Shown here: positions 45,320 to 57,369 of the stretch, piece by piece
Layout: each line of letters starts with the position of its first letter
Position numbering within the stretch: position 1 is the stretch's first letter
Source: Cryptomeria japonica
Taxonomy: Eukaryota > Streptophyta > Pinopsida > Cupressales > Cupressaceae
Assembly: GCF_030272615.1 (NCBI RefSeq)
Contig: NC_081415.1
Span: 369,651,667-369,715,666, forward strand
Direction of reading: 5' to 3'
DNA length: 64,000 bases
Translations under genes and position numbers: made by a program
The notes under the pieces: generated by a model
What the model was told of the DNA's origin: nothing
Database searches by the model: none
What the model saw: the letters and a program-made list of their open reading frames with translations, nothing else

Positions 45320-46438
45320 TGTTGGTATTATGGATGACTTCATCATGTGTTGCATTGGTTTTGTCATTGATGTCAACACTTATCTTTCTGGAGGTCTACA
45401 TTGTTGATTTGGCACTTTGGTTATATTGGTTTATTGATGAACTGACACTTTGTGGTCCCGGTATGGATATTGGCTTATGTACAATTATTGGTATATGTTT
45501 CACCGACAGCTCAAGAAGTTGGTGATGAATTGTTATCATCTGGAGATCATTCAGTTATGTCGTAGACATGGATTGGATGTTTACATTTGGCATTTTTCAT
45601 ATTGGTATGATCGGGTTCACATATTTTCCTTAACTGGCAGATAGGTCCAATTTATGAATCGGCATAGGAAAACATGTTCCAGATCAGAACACGATTTGGA
45701 AATGATTTATTGATTGAATAATGTGTAAATGTATTGATGCCAACATATTGTATTGCACCAAGGCTTAGTTTGTAATTGATTTAAATGTAATATCTTTTAG
45801 GAGCCGACCTAACCATTAGGTCTTAGGTTTTGTATAAATAATTGTAAGATCTTATTTGGAAGAAGTGTGTGCGTATATTGAAGATTATTATGAAGAATGA
45901 AAATAAGTAGATCCTTATGCAAATCACATAGATATCATCTGAAGGTTGAAGGAAGGTTGTTAAAGGTCATGAAGGTGTTTGGTCCTCATGCACAGAGCTT
46001 AAACCGGTACTAAATCAGGCATTGAAGATGCTAAATTGAAGCAGTACATTATTATTGGATTTAACCATCTAACTGTGTAGTCAGTGTGACTCCTAATTTT
46101 GTGATTGAGCAACAAGCTCTAGGTAGTTGGCCTTTTTGCATGTGTGGACCCCATTATTGTATTCATGTACTATCTACAGTAGTATCATCTGAATGTGGGT
46201 AAGGTTTCCCATCGTGGTTTTTCCCCTTACAGGGTTTTCATGTCAAAATCTTTGTGTCATGTGTTGTGAATGTTGTTTCTCTTTTTGTTTCATGCATTAG
46301 GTTGTACTGGTAATACTATAACTATTAATCTATTTTACCAGCACTAAGTTTTAATTTGGAATAATTTTCTTTGGGTTGCAATTTATTGACAACTAATTCA
46401 CCCCCCCCCCTCTTAGTTGTCCTTCTCGGTTCCTAACA
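45320..46438 (+). repeat. 5' LTR of copia, 1,119 bp
   Basis: TGTTGGTATTATGG to CCTAACA, duplicated at 50931-52084. Near its end is a C-rich hairpin: GACAACT, CACCCCCCCCCCTCTTAG, then AGTTGTCC. Confidence 0.92.
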
Positions 46439-46440
46439 AT

Positions 46441-46452
46441 CGGTATCAGAGC
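46441..46452 (+). promoter_or_regulatory. copia primer binding site
   Basis: CGGTATCAGAGC, two bases after the 5' LTR, matches the initiator-Met tRNA type site with its first base changed. Confidence 0.85.
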
Positions 46453-46495
46453 ATAGTCCTCTTTTTGTAGAAGCCTAACAACTTGAGGAGATCCT

Positions 46496-47443
46496 ATGGT
46501 AGAAAATATCTTCAGGAAGGACAGTCCCAAACTTGATGGAACTAACTATGGTATATGGAAGATCAAAATGGTGACACATCTGAACTGCATTGGAAGATAA
46601 ATATGAGATGTTACGAAGAATGGCTATGTTGCTCCTAATCCGAATAACCCTAATCCACCAACCTTATCTAAAGACTTGGAGAATGATTGCAAAGCAAGAG
46701 AAGCACTTCTAAGTGCATTATCAAATCAACAAATAATGGTATTATCAGATAGTTCTACAACAAAAGATATTTGGGATAAACTGGAAACATTGAATGAAGG
46801 AGATTCCACTGTCAAAATTGCAAAACTGGAATATTACCGGGTCAGGTATGAAAATTTAAAAATGGAAGAGGATGAAAGAATTTATGCATTTATGGAAAGA
46901 GTTAATGAAATTGTTTTAGGAAGACAATGTTGTGGAGGATCTTTAAGTGAAGATGAAATTGTTTCTAAAGTTTTAAGAGCTTTGCCACCTTCTTACAAAA
47001 TGAAAGTGACAACTATTAATGAGTTGAGAACAATTCCTAATACATCAGTATCTAGAGATACTCTGGTTGGAAAACTTTCAACATTTGAGCTTGAAGAATT
47101 TGGCCCTATTACTATAGTCAAGACTGATATAGCCTTCAAAGCATCAGCATCATCATCATCATCATCTGACAAATCTGATTGGAAAGCACTTTATGCAAAA
47201 GAACTTGAAGAAATTGAAGCACTATTTGCATGGAAGATGCCTAAAGGTCTAGCAGGAAGTAAGTATGAAGGTAGACCACCTTTCAAATGTTTTAATTGCA
47301 ATAAAGTTGGTCATATGGTGTCTAGGTGTCCTGATATATATTCAAGACTAAGAGATGAGGCAAAGAGAAGATATAAGACTAACCTTGAATATCAGAGATA
47401 CAAATTTAGGAAAAAAAGAGATGTCATGTTACTATGTAGATGA
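46496..47443 (+). pseudogene. copia Gag
   Basis: The ATG is at 46496, with the head SPKLDGTNYGIWKIKM. TAA and TGA codons at the IGR-IWD position (about 46597-46605) block the original start, and 46676-47443 is open for 255 codons. The CCHC knuckle CFNCNKVGHMVSRC is intact (about 47287-47330). A Ser-rich tract (SASSSSSSDKSD) precedes the C-terminal helix. A frameshift at about 47420 separates it from the protease. Confidence 0.9.
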
Positions 47444-47459
47444 AGGTGTTGCAGACGAT

Positions 47460-48193
47460 TCTGATGAAGATCAATAGATAGTGGATGGAAAATTGTTGCA
47501 ATAAAATAAGATCAACTGACACCTGTTGTCAAACTAGTAGAGTAGGTATTAGAAGTAAAAATTGAAGAAAATGATGAATGGATCATTGATAGTGGATGCT
47601 TGCATCATATGACTGGTGATAAAATAAAATTCTTGTCATTACAGGAATATCATGGAGGTCAAGTAAGATTTGGAGATGACAAAGCTTGTTGAATCAAAGG
47701 AAGAGGCACTATATATTTGGATGGTAAGCACAATACTGACAATGTTTATTATGTTGAAGGTTTAAAGCATAATATTTTGAGTGTTGGTCAGTTAGTGGAA
47801 AAAGGATTTCAATTACAATACAAGAATGGAAAATGCAAATTCATAAACCAAACTGGATTGGAAATTGCAATCGATAATCAGACTAAAGGTAATATCTTTC
47901 ACTTGAATACCAGCAATAAGACATGTTTGATTGCTCATATTGATGAAAGTTGGTTATGGTATAAAAGACACTGTCATGTGAATTTTGATTGTATTGTAAA
48001 GATTAGTTCAACCAAGGCAGTAAGGGATTTACCTAAGATTGTGAAACCTCATAATCCTATATGTAAGGAATGTCAAATGGGAAAGCAAGTTAGTACAACA
48101 TTTAAGACCATTTATGAGAAATCCAATAATATTCTTGATTTAATTCACACTGATTTATGTGGTCTAGCAAAGAACAAGAAGTCCTCAAGGTGA
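47460..48193 (+). pseudogene. copia protease and GAG-pre-integrase
   Basis: The protease active site DEWIIDSGCLHHMTGD lies near 47575-47622. A TGA (near 47690) precedes IKGRGTIYLDGKHNTDNVYY. 47717-48193 is open: zinc ligands H...H in WLWYKRHCHVNFD and C...C in ICKECQMGK are present, then the integrase start LIHTDLCGLA. The ORF ends by frameshift after KNKKSSR. Confidence 0.88.
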
Positions 48194-48902
48194 TAGATAC
48201 TTTATGCTAATAATTGATGATTATTATAAAATGTGTTGGGTTACTTTTCTCAGGGAGAAATCAGAAGCTTTTGGAAGATTCAAGATATACAAGGAAATAG
48301 TAGAGAAAGAAACCGGCAAGAAAATCAAATGTTTGAGATCCGATCAAGGAGGATAATTAACATCTAGGGAATTCAATGCATTCTATGAAGATAATGGAAT
48401 CAAAAGACAACTATCAACACCCTGAACATCCCAGCAGAATGGAGTTGTGGAAAGGAAGAACAAAACTATATTGGATGCAGCAAGAACAATAATGATGGAA
48501 GAAAATCTACCTCATATGTACTGGAGAGAAGCAGTAAATACAATAGTCTATACTCTCAACAGAGTTCACATCAAAGGTGAAACTGATAAGACCCCTTATG
48601 AACTATGGTTTGGTTATATTCCTACTCTTAAATATTTCATAATATTTGGAAGAAAATGCTATATTAGGAGAGATAAGTCTATTGGAAAATTGGATCCTAG
48701 AAGTGATGAAGGAATATTTATTGGTTATTCAACTAGAAGCAAGGCATATAGATGTTATAATAAAAGATTGCAAAAAATCATTGAAAGTACTAATGTGAAG
48801 ATAGATGAACATTTTAGAGGAGAATCAAGATCAATAGGTTCTGAACCGTCAGTAGAAATGATTATAAATGAACCGACGCGGATTGCAGTAGAACAAAATT
48901 AA
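48140..48902 (+). pseudogene. copia integrase
   Basis: The D,D35E residues are seen as Asp in IHTDLCG, Asp in CLRSDQGG (followed by TAA), and Glu in QNGVVERKNK. The C-terminal part ELWFGYIPTLKYFIIFGRK and DEGIFIGYSTRSKAYRCYNK is open (48447-48902). It is broken by one frameshift near 48190 and stops near 48357 and 48424. Confidence 0.88.
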
Positions 48903-50631
48903 GAACTAGTCACACCGACATCATCAAAAAACTCAATTGTGACTGAAGAACAACAGTCTGTGAATGGAAATCAGAATAAACCCAGGTATGTAAGATTGAA
49001 TCATTTAGAAAATCAGATTATCGGAAATAAAAATCAAGGTGTTATGACAAGAGGAAGATTGGCAAATGAAGAGGTATGTTTAATTTCTCAAGTTGAACCA
49101 ACATCAATTGTTGAAGCATGTAAAGATAAACATTGGATAAAAGAAATGGAAGATGAATTAGAACAGATTGAAAAGAATGATACTTGGACATTAGCTCCCT
49201 AGCCTAAAGACAAAAATGTAATTGGAACTAAATGGGTATTTAGAAATAAACTTAATGAAGATGGTGAAGTGATCAGATACAAAGAAATATTAGTTTGTAA
49301 AAGTTATTCTCAGAAAGAAGGAATTTATTATAATGAAACCTTTGCATCGGTAGCTAGAATTGAAGGAGTAAGATTATTTCTTGCATTTACAGCTCACAAG
49401 AACTATAAGGTTTATCAGATGGATGTAAAATGTGCATTTTTGAATGGAGATCTTGAAGAAGAAGTTTACATTAAGAAGCTTGATGGATTTTCATTAACAG
49501 ATGATAAGGATATGGTTTGCAAATTAAGAAAATTATTTATATGGATTGAAGCAAGCTCCCATAGCTTGGTATACTAGACTAGATAAATATATTTTAAAGC
49601 TTGGATACACAAAAGGTAATGCTGACAGTAATTTGTATTACAAAATTACCAATGATGACATTTTGGTTATTGAAGTATTTGTGGATGATATCATTTTTGG
49701 AGGAGAAGAAGAGTTATGCGAAGATTTTGCTAATAAGATGCAGGAAGAATTTGAGATGTCTATGATTGGAGAGATAAAAAAATTTCTAGGTTTGCAGATT
49801 TCTCAAAAAGATAAAGGTATATTCATTTGTCAAAAAAAATACTTGAAGGAACTTTTGAAAAAATTTGGAATGGAAAACTCTAAATCGGTAAGCACTCCTA
49901 TGACTACAACTGATAAATTGACATCAAAGGATGATTCAGCTCCAATAAATCTAACAAGGTACAAATCTATGATTGGAGGGTTACTGTATTTAACACAAAC
50001 TAGACCTGATATAATGAATGCAGTATGTATTGTTTCAAGATTTCAAAGCAATCCTAAAGAAAATCATGGAACTGTAGTAAAAAGGATTTTCCCGTACCTG
50101 CAAGGCACAACAAATCTTGGTTTATGGTATCCTAAGGATGACAATTTTGAGTTATGTGCATATACAGATGCAAATTGGGCAGGAGATGTGGATGGCGGAA
50201 AGATTACTAGTGGTGGCGCATTCTTTCTTGGCAGAAGATTAATTTCATGGATCAACAAGAAGAAGACCTGCACATCATTATCTATAGCAGAAGAAGAATA
50301 TGTTGTAGTAGAAACTAATTGCACTAAGGTATTATGGATCAAGCAAATGTTGAAGGATATCAAGGTAAAATGCAAAGAACCAATAATTATTTATTGTGAT
50401 AACTCAACAGTAATAGATATATCAAAAAATATGACACTTCACTCTAAAACAAAGCATGTTTCTATTAAGTATAATTTTCTGAAAGAAAACATTGAAGCAA
50501 ATGAAGTGAGATTGGTTTATGTGAACACTAAAGAGAAAATTGTAGATATTTTTACAAAGTCTTTGCCTAAGGAAACATTTGAATATCTTAGAGAGAAGTC
50601 TGGGGTAATCACCCCATTGACAAAGACTTAA
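48903..50631 (+). pseudogene. copia reverse transcriptase and RNase H
   Basis: The linker RYVRLNHLENQIIGNKNQ is followed by the RT start IGTKWVFRNKLNEDGE, YQMDVKCAFLNGDLEEEVYI and, after a frameshift near 49550, the catalytic VFVDDIIFGG (copia YVDD variant, about 49680), GEIKKFLGLQI and GGLLYLTQTRPDI. RNase H has YTDANWAGD, SIAEEEYV and IYCDNSTV, then HVSIKYNFLKENIE. The last 361 codons (49546-50631) are open to the natural TAA. The TAG at 49201 and the frameshift are the only breaks seen in RT. Confidence 0.92.
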
Positions 50632-50930
50632 ATGATGCAAATTACCATCAAACCGACAGGGACTAACATAAAAAATCTTTTTTTGACTTGATGAAGGAGA
50701 GCTACTGCTTAGGGGGAGTAGTTAGTTGTATGTTATGTTCTGATTTTGATTTTTAACTAATTTGGAATTTGATGTCAAAGGGGGAGAGATGTATTTTGGT
50801 TTTAATTATATTGTTTATGTTTTTGGTACAAAACTTTGTGTTGATCTATTTAGGGGAGATTGTTGGCATTCTATTTTGGCACTTAGATGTTTTTCCATCT
50901 AGTGTTGTCATCAATGCCAAAGGGGGAGAT
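50632..50930 (+). promoter_or_regulatory. copia 3' untranslated region and polypurine tract
   Basis: The region contains two purine runs: CAAAGGGGGAGAGATG (50776-50791) and AAAGGGGGAGAT (50919-50930). The second directly abuts the 3' LTR and is the functional-type tract. Confidence 0.85.
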
Positions 50931-52084
50931 TGTTGGTATTATGGATGACTTTGTCATGTGTTGCATTGGTTTTGTCATTAATGTCAACACTTATCATTCT
51001 GGAGGTCTGCATTGTTGATTTGTCATTTTGGTTATATTGGTTTGTTGATGAACCAGCATATTGTGGTCCCGGTATGGATACTGGCTTATGCATAGTTACC
51101 GGTATATGTTTCACCAGAAGCTCAGGAAGTTGGTGATGACTTGTTATCATCTAGAGATCATTTGGTTATGTCAAAGACATGGATTGGATGTTTGCATTTA
51201 GCATTTTGCATATTGGTCTGATCAAGTTCACCTATTTTCCTTAATCGGCAGATAGGTCCAGGTTATGAACCGACATAGGAAAACATGTTCCAACTCAACA
51301 CACCATGATTTGGAAATGATTTATTGATTGAATAATGTGTAAATATATTGAGGCCGACATAGTGTATTGCACCAAGGCTTAGTTTTTAATTGATTTAAAT
51401 GTTATATCTTTTAGGAGCCAACCTAACCATTAGGTCTTAGGTTTTGTATAAATAATTGTAAGATCTTATTTGGAAGAAGTGTGTGCATATATTGAAGATT
51501 ATTGTGAAGAATGAAAATAAGCAGATCCTTGTGCAAATCACACAGATATCATCTAAAGGTTGAAGGAAGGTTGTAGGTCATGAAGGTGTTTGGTCCTCAT
51601 GCACAGACCTTAAACCGGTACTGAATCAGGCATTGAAGATTCTAAATAGTTCAATTACAAATAAATCAATATCCGATGCATGATAAGCAGTACATTGTTA
51701 TTGGATTTAACCATCCAATTGTGTAGTTAGTGTGACTCCTAATTTTTTGATCAAGCAGTGAGCTCTAGGAAGTTGGTCTTTCTGCATGTGCAGACCCCAT
51801 TATTGTATTCACTTACTATCTGCAGTAGTATCATCTAATTGTGAGTAAGGTTTCCCACCATGGTTTTTCCCATTATAGGGTTTCCATGTCAAAATCTTTG
51901 TGTCATGTGTTGTCAATGTTATTTCTCTTTTTGTTTCATGCATTAAATTGTACTAGTAATACTATAACTGTTAATCTATTTTACTGACACTGAGTTTTAA
52001 GTTGGAATAATTTGTTTTGGGTTGCAATTTATTGACAACTGATTCACCCCCCCCCCTCTCAGTTGTCCTTCCTGGTTCCTAACA
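50931..52084 (+). repeat. 3' LTR of copia, 1,154 bp
   Basis: Partner of 45320-46438. It has small insertions (for example near 51650-51690) relative to the 5' LTR. It ends CCTAACA, followed by AAAAC. Confidence 0.92.
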
Positions 52085-52315
52085 AAAACTCTTTGCATTC
52101 TACATCTGACCCTTCAAAGAATGTACTAGTAAATGTTTCTAGACACTACATGAAATTATTAATTTGTTTATCATTTTCGAAGACCTGCCAAAACTCAAAA
52201 TTTTCAGGAACACTAGGTTGATATATCAACTCAACCTGATAAGTATCATTGGTAAACTCAGGGTGAGGAATTAATAAAGAAATTGATACTGCTAAATAAT
52301 CTGCTTTGGAGTTTT
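52085..52315 (-). pseudogene. Element T RNase H end and linker fragment
   Basis: Minus-strand translation gives SKADYLAVSISLLIPHPEFT, then VELIYQPSVPENFEFWQVFE. KAD carries the fourth catalytic Asp of an archaeal-type RNase H. It joins the EAIPKEQN end at 60163 once the chromovirus (duplication GTTTT at 52311-52315 and 60163-60167) is removed. A TAG interrupts the later part (NNFM*CLE). Confidence 0.82.
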
Positions 52316-53898
52316 TGATGCAGATCTTCTTGGAGTCACTCTAAACACCTAGTTATCTTCCTTGCTCTCTTTAACCTGCTAGCTCCTCAAGCCCATCTAA
52401 TGGTACTTGGTAAGGGTTCTACTAGTTATACCTCCAAGGCCTAATCCACTTTGGCTTGCCTCCAAGGTATAGCCACTAATCTTTAACAAGAAAACTTCCT
52501 ATTGAGGATTCCACCTCAATCTCTAACACCACTCCCAAGGGCTCCAACAACCTTTGCAAAGGATCTTACTTCTCCAACTTGTTCTATGTGAGTAAAAAGA
52601 GCTTACATAGTGTCTTTGATGTCTTTTAGGGGTTTTATTACCTTCAAGTCCATCGCCAAGCCTTCTCAACCTCACTATGTCTCTACTGGCTCCAAATAGG
52701 CCTAATGCAATTAGCCCTCCTATTGTGGTTTTTAGGGCCTTGTTTAAAATATTCCCACACAAGGCCACCAATAAATTATAGATTTGAGTACCCTTTTCAA
52801 AGTTACAAACAATATTGCAAAATGACATCTAGGTTCTTTGTACACAAGGGGTTTCCAAATTTGTCCTATTTTCAAGGGTTTTAGGCCTACCAGGGTGACT
52901 TGCAAACAAGGCTTTGGGAAGCTTCACCAGTCAAAACATCTACCAAGATAATCATGGATTATTTAAGGGTATTCATAGGGGTCTTCTAGCAATCCATATG
53001 TGCTCTGAAATCACACATCTTTTGTTGTCCTAGTCTCATCAACTCCTAGTTGTGAGCCTAGGGTATCATTGTAACTCCACCAAAAGGGTTTGAAAAATCA
53101 CACACCCTACTCTAAACATATTTACAGACCCTAACCTACCATTCTACATGATTTCAACTGGTGCCATCAGTGGATGCTCAGGTTAGAGCCATTTTTGCTT
53201 AAACCCTAGTTTGCAAGGGTTTTACACCTAGTCCTAGAGAATGGATTAGATCTCTACAACCAGACACAATAAAATTTGCTAATCTACCTTGTTGGAAATT
53301 AGACTCAACAATATTTCATCCCCTACCTATAAAATTCCTTTGACATGTCCGTATTGGACCATACAATTCAACAAAACAAAGGAACCGTTAAAACAGTGTT
53401 AAAACAAGATTTCTTCTTGCAACAAAAACTTTCTTTTGCATTCCAAACTTCCCAACCCATACAATGATGATGTATTGGGTTTTAAACTTCCTGTTTCAAT
53501 TAGTTAGAATCAAATTCTTCACCACCAACATAAAAAATGCAACTTTTCCCATGTTGCAAAATGTTGCTTAGCAACTTTTACATTTTTGAACCTTAAGATG
53601 CAACTTTTCATTCAAGTGTACTTGGAGGCTCTAAAAGACCCTCAACACATTCTAGGAGACTTAAGACAATGCCTTGCACCCCATTACATGATGACTCTAT
53701 TATAGAGTAGTGCATCTATGAACAACATCAACATTACAACTTTCTAGACTAATAACATCTTGAATGCAACAAAAACTTGGACAACTCGACCATGGCTCCA
53801 TTGAGTCCCAAATGGTTGGTCCATTATTACAACTTGAAAGACAGCACAAAAACTTAGAACAAACCAAAATTGCTTGGAGTGATGTGTGCCCTACACCA
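52316..53898 (-). repeat. 3' LTR of chromovirus, 1,583 bp
   Basis: Partner of 58574-60162. Its end CTACACCA against CTGCACCA in the other copy defines the boundary. Confidence 0.92.
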
Positions 53899-53911
53899 TA
53901 CTCCCCTGGGA
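53899..53911 (-). promoter_or_regulatory. Chromovirus polypurine tract
   Basis: The minus strand reads TCCCAGGGGAGTA directly before the 3' LTR start TGGTGTAG. Confidence 0.7.
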
Positions 53912-53939
53912 CAAAGAACTCAAGTCCCTTGAGTTAAGA

Positions 53940-54407
53940 GGTCTACAATTTCCACTCCATGCTGAGGTATATCTGGTTCTGACATCCACATAATTTAGGC
54001 AACCCTACCCACTTGACAAGATAATGATTGTATACTCATTTCCTTATCTTCTTCACTATCTTGGTGTCCAAGATACTTTGCAACTTGATCGGTTGGCATG
54101 GTGGCAAATCTCTCACCCAATCTTCAGTACCCTGTGATGAAGTTTCTAACTAATGTGTTTGTGATTCTCCCTTGTATGGATAGAGAACACATACATTAAA
54201 GATAGGATAAATACCCAAGGTGGGAGGGAGTTCAACTTCATATGCATTCTGACCATATTTATGCACCACCTTGAGAGGCCTAATCTTCTTCATCAATAGC
54301 TTAGTAGGCTGCCCTTTTGGAAGTCTCTCCTTCCTTAGGTATGCTAGGACCAAATCTCCAATCTTAAATTGCACATTCCTTCTTTTTTTATCAACATTCA
54401 TCTCATA
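53940..54407 (-). pseudogene. Chromovirus integrase tail and degenerate chromodomain
   Basis: 54401-54150 encodes the GPY/F-type tail (FKIGDLVLAYLRKERLPKGQ, then AYEVELPPTLGIYPIFNVCV). In another frame, near 54080-53990, ILDTKIVKKIRK, a stop and VYNHYLVKWVGLP give the core of a chromodomain. Chromovirus integrases carry this fold to target chromatin. Two frame changes show decay. Confidence 0.75.
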
Positions 54408-55400
54408 CTACTCAGACTTTTGTTGTAAGGTCTGCCTTACCTTATCATGCACTTCTTTGACGCCTTCTGCAAAATTCTCACCTTGTGCACTCTTAGGTTC
54501 CATAGAACTGAGATCTCTGAGCTCTAGTATGCCCCTAGGATGGAAACCATACACTATATCAAAGGGACTTTTACCTGTACTTTGGTTAACTGAGTCATTG
54601 TATGCATATTCTTCCTGATCGATTACCAAATCCCAAGTTTGCCCATGTTGTTTGGTGAGACATCTCAGTAGATTACCCAAGGATCCGTTGACTACCTCTG
54701 TCTAACCATCTAATTGAGGATGATAGGCAGATGAAAAGGATAATTTTGTGCCCAACTTTCTCCAAAGTGTTCTCCAAAAGTGGCTTAAGAACTTCACATC
54801 CCTATCACTGACTATGCTGATTGGAAGGCCGTGAATTCTAACTATCTCTTTGAAGAAGAGTCCTACAATATAGGTGGCATCATTGGTTCTCTTGCAAGGT
54901 ATAAAATGTGCCATTTTTCTGAACCTATCAACCACTACATTCACACTATCAAATCCCCTTGGAGTTCTTGGTAATCCTAATACAAAATCCATGCTCAAAC
55001 ATTCCCAAGGCCTCTGAGGTATGACCAAAGGCTGGTATAGACCTGCATTACTTGATGAACCTTTTTCTCTTTGAAAGATTTCATATTGTTCTACAAACCT
55101 TCTTACTTCTGATTGTAACTTGGGCCAATGGTAAAACCTACTAACCTGCTCCTTAGTTTTATCTATGCCAAAATGACCTCCTAGACCTCCCTGGTGCTTT
55201 TCTTGAATAATGTTTTGTCTCATAGAACATTGGGGAATGCAAAGAAGGTTTCTTTTGAACAACAAACCCTCTTGTATCATATACTCTGAATAAGAGACAT
55301 GTGAAGTGTTAGAAAAATCAGAACAAACAATGTATATCTCTGCAAATTCTTTATCATCCTTGTAGAGGTCTTTTAACTCAATCAATCCCACACTTTGCAA
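54408..55400 (-). pseudogene. Chromovirus integrase
   Basis: The finger region is HQGGLGGHFGIDKTKEQVSR, then FVEQYEIFQREKGSS. The two zinc Cys expected in the second half are Tyr and Phe, so the finger is destroyed. The catalytic triad is visible: Asp in LSMDFVLGLP, Asp in IVSDRDVKFL, and Glu in TEVVNGSLGNLLR just after a TAG at the LDG position (near 54702). 55400-54702 (232 codons) and 54680-54408 are open. Confidence 0.9.
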
Positions 55401-55429
55401 TTGTATCTCCTACATAGTCATGACTCTCC

Positions 55430-55832
55430 TACTTAATGCATCAGCTACCTTGCTTGCAGTGCCCTTTTTGTGCTTGATAGTTAAGGTGTAGGATTTTAAG
55501 TATTCAACCCACTTTAGGTGTCTTTGATTCAACTTCTCTTGCCCATTAAGGAAACTAGGGGCATGGTTGTTAGTTTAAACTACAAACTCTTTGGGCAGAA
55601 AATAATGATGCCACTTCTTCAATGCTTGCACCATGGCATACAATTCCAAATCATATGTGGAGTATCTCTCCTTGGATTCATTCAATTTTTCTAAGAGGAA
55701 TGCTATAGGATGACCTTCTTGGCTCAAAACAACCCCTATTGCCCTCTGGCTAGCATCACACTCTACTATAAACAACTGACTGAATTCAGGAAATCTAAGG
55801 GTTGGCAACTCTGCTATCTTAGCTTTCAACAA
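55430..55832 (-). pseudogene. Chromovirus RNase H
   Basis: LPTLRFPEFSQLFIVECDAS gives the first catalytic Asp. ERYSTYDLELYAMVQALKKW gives the Glu, followed by TNNHAPSFL with Asn where the third Asp is usual, and ADALSRR near 55432. The protein degrades RNA in hybrids during reverse transcription. Two stops interrupt the end. Confidence 0.85.
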
Positions 55833-56022
55833 TTCAAATGCCTTATTGGCTTCCTTTGTCCACTTAAATTGACATTTAATCCTTCCTTTAATGGTGTTGA
55901 GTATAGGAGCACAAACCTACCTAAAGTTTCTCACAAACTTCCTATAAAAAGATGTCATTCCATGAAAACTCCTAACATAATTTATGCTCCTAGGTGTAGG
56001 CCAATTAAATATTGCTTCTACT

Positions 56023-56834
56023 CTACTTGGATCCATCTTTAAACAACCTTGTGAAATGACAAAACCAAGGTAAACTAACCCTGTTTTTCAAGAACTCACA
56101 TTTTTCAAGGTTGATTTTAAGTTGAGCCTCCTTCAACTTCTTCAAGACCATCTCCACATGCTTAAGGTGTTCTTCCTTGGACCTGCTAAAGACCAGAATA
56201 TCATCAAGATACACAATAACAAACTTGCTAATAAAATCAACTAAGACTTCATTCATGAGTGTTTGAAAGGTACTAGGTGCATTGGTGAGGCCAAAAGGCA
56301 TCACCAACCATTCATATAGGCCTACATTGGTTCTAAATGTTGTCTTCCATTCATCACCAGGTCTGATTCTTATCTGATGATAACCATATTTCAAGTCCAC
56401 CTTTGTGAAGTAGCATGCTCCACCTAGATTGTCCAATAGGTCCTCTATCCTTGGCATGGGAAACCATTATCTTATAGTGATCTTATTAATTGCTCTTGAG
56501 TGAGTGCACATCCTCCATTTACCTCCTTTTTTAGGCACTAGAACTATGGGAACAACACAAGGACTCAAGCTCTTTTTAATAAACCCTTTGTCTAAGAGTT
56601 CTTGGACTTGTTTGGCGATCTCTTTATTTTGACTAGGTGACATTTTATAAGCAGCTTTGTTAGGCAGATTTCCCCTGGTATCAAGTCTATTTGATGATTT
56701 ACATGCCTCATTGGAGGCAAAGAGTTAGGCATATCATCTCCTATAACTTCTTCATATTTCTTTAATAGACCTTGCAATTCTTGAGGCACTTCACTCATTG
56801 GATCTTCCTTAGCTTCATCTTTAGGCTTTAGCAC
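56023..56834 (-). pseudogene. Chromovirus reverse transcriptase
   Basis: 56457-56023 (144 codons) covers the RT palm: [40 protein letters not shown], catalytic [16 protein letters not shown] (about 56210), and LEKCEF. The upstream fingers (56834-56460) are scrambled by several stops. VPQELQGLLKKYEEVIGDDM then PPMRHVNHQIDLIPG are the usual pre-RT motifs. Confidence 0.9.
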
Positions 56835-56846
56835 TATCGCTTGTCC

Positions 56847-57300
56847 CTAATTACCTTCTTGTTTTAACACTTTAAGGAACTTTTTTCCACTCAGAAACAT
56901 AATACTTGACCCTACTTTTTTTTCCTCCTTTGGATCAGGTAATGGATCCATTTGATACTTCTTACCATTTTTGGTGATGAGATAACTATTCTTTTCTCCT
57001 TCATGACAAGCTTTCACATCATATTGCCATGGACGACCCCGAAGCAAATGACAAGCATCCATAGGAAAGATCTCACATAGAAGTTTGTCTTTGTATTCAC
57101 CAATTTCAAATTCCACCCATTCTTGTTCATCAACTAGGACATGTTGACCTCGGTTGAGCCATGACACCTTATAGGGAGTGAGATGAGGTAATCTTTTCAG
57201 TTTGAGTTTATCCACCATTTCAACTAAGACAATATTCTCTATGGAACTTGAATCCACAATCACCTTACAAATATTGCTATGTGACTTACAAGTGGTCCTA
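56847..57300 (-). pseudogene. Chromovirus protease
   Basis: The active site reads VIVDSSSIENIVLVEMVDKL, with Ser in place of the Gly of D-S-G, which should inactivate it. The distal HLLRGRPWQYDVKACHEG and NGKKYQMDPLP are typical. 57263-56847 is open for 138 codons. Confidence 0.85.
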
Positions 57301-57369
57301 AATAGACTTTTCCTCTATGGTGGCTCTTGAGCTTGGGGTATCTTTAGCATTGTTCTTCTCATCATCAAA

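Larger units (their letters stand above)
45320..52084 (+). mobile_element. Complete Ty1/copia element, 6.77 kb
   Basis: LTRs at 45320-46438 and 50931-52084 are bounded by TGTTGG and CCTAACA, with a near-perfect 5-bp target duplication AAAAT/AAAAC. All copia domains are in the standard order: gag, protease, integrase, RT, RNase H. Several frameshifts and stops make it inactive. In the first 265 bases the LTRs differ at about 31 positions. It is inserted in element T and is the same family as the minus-strand copy at 28745-31517. Confidence 0.93.

Noticed and set aside
50064-50375. 103-aa minus ORF
   Set aside because: It is antisense to the copia RNase H.
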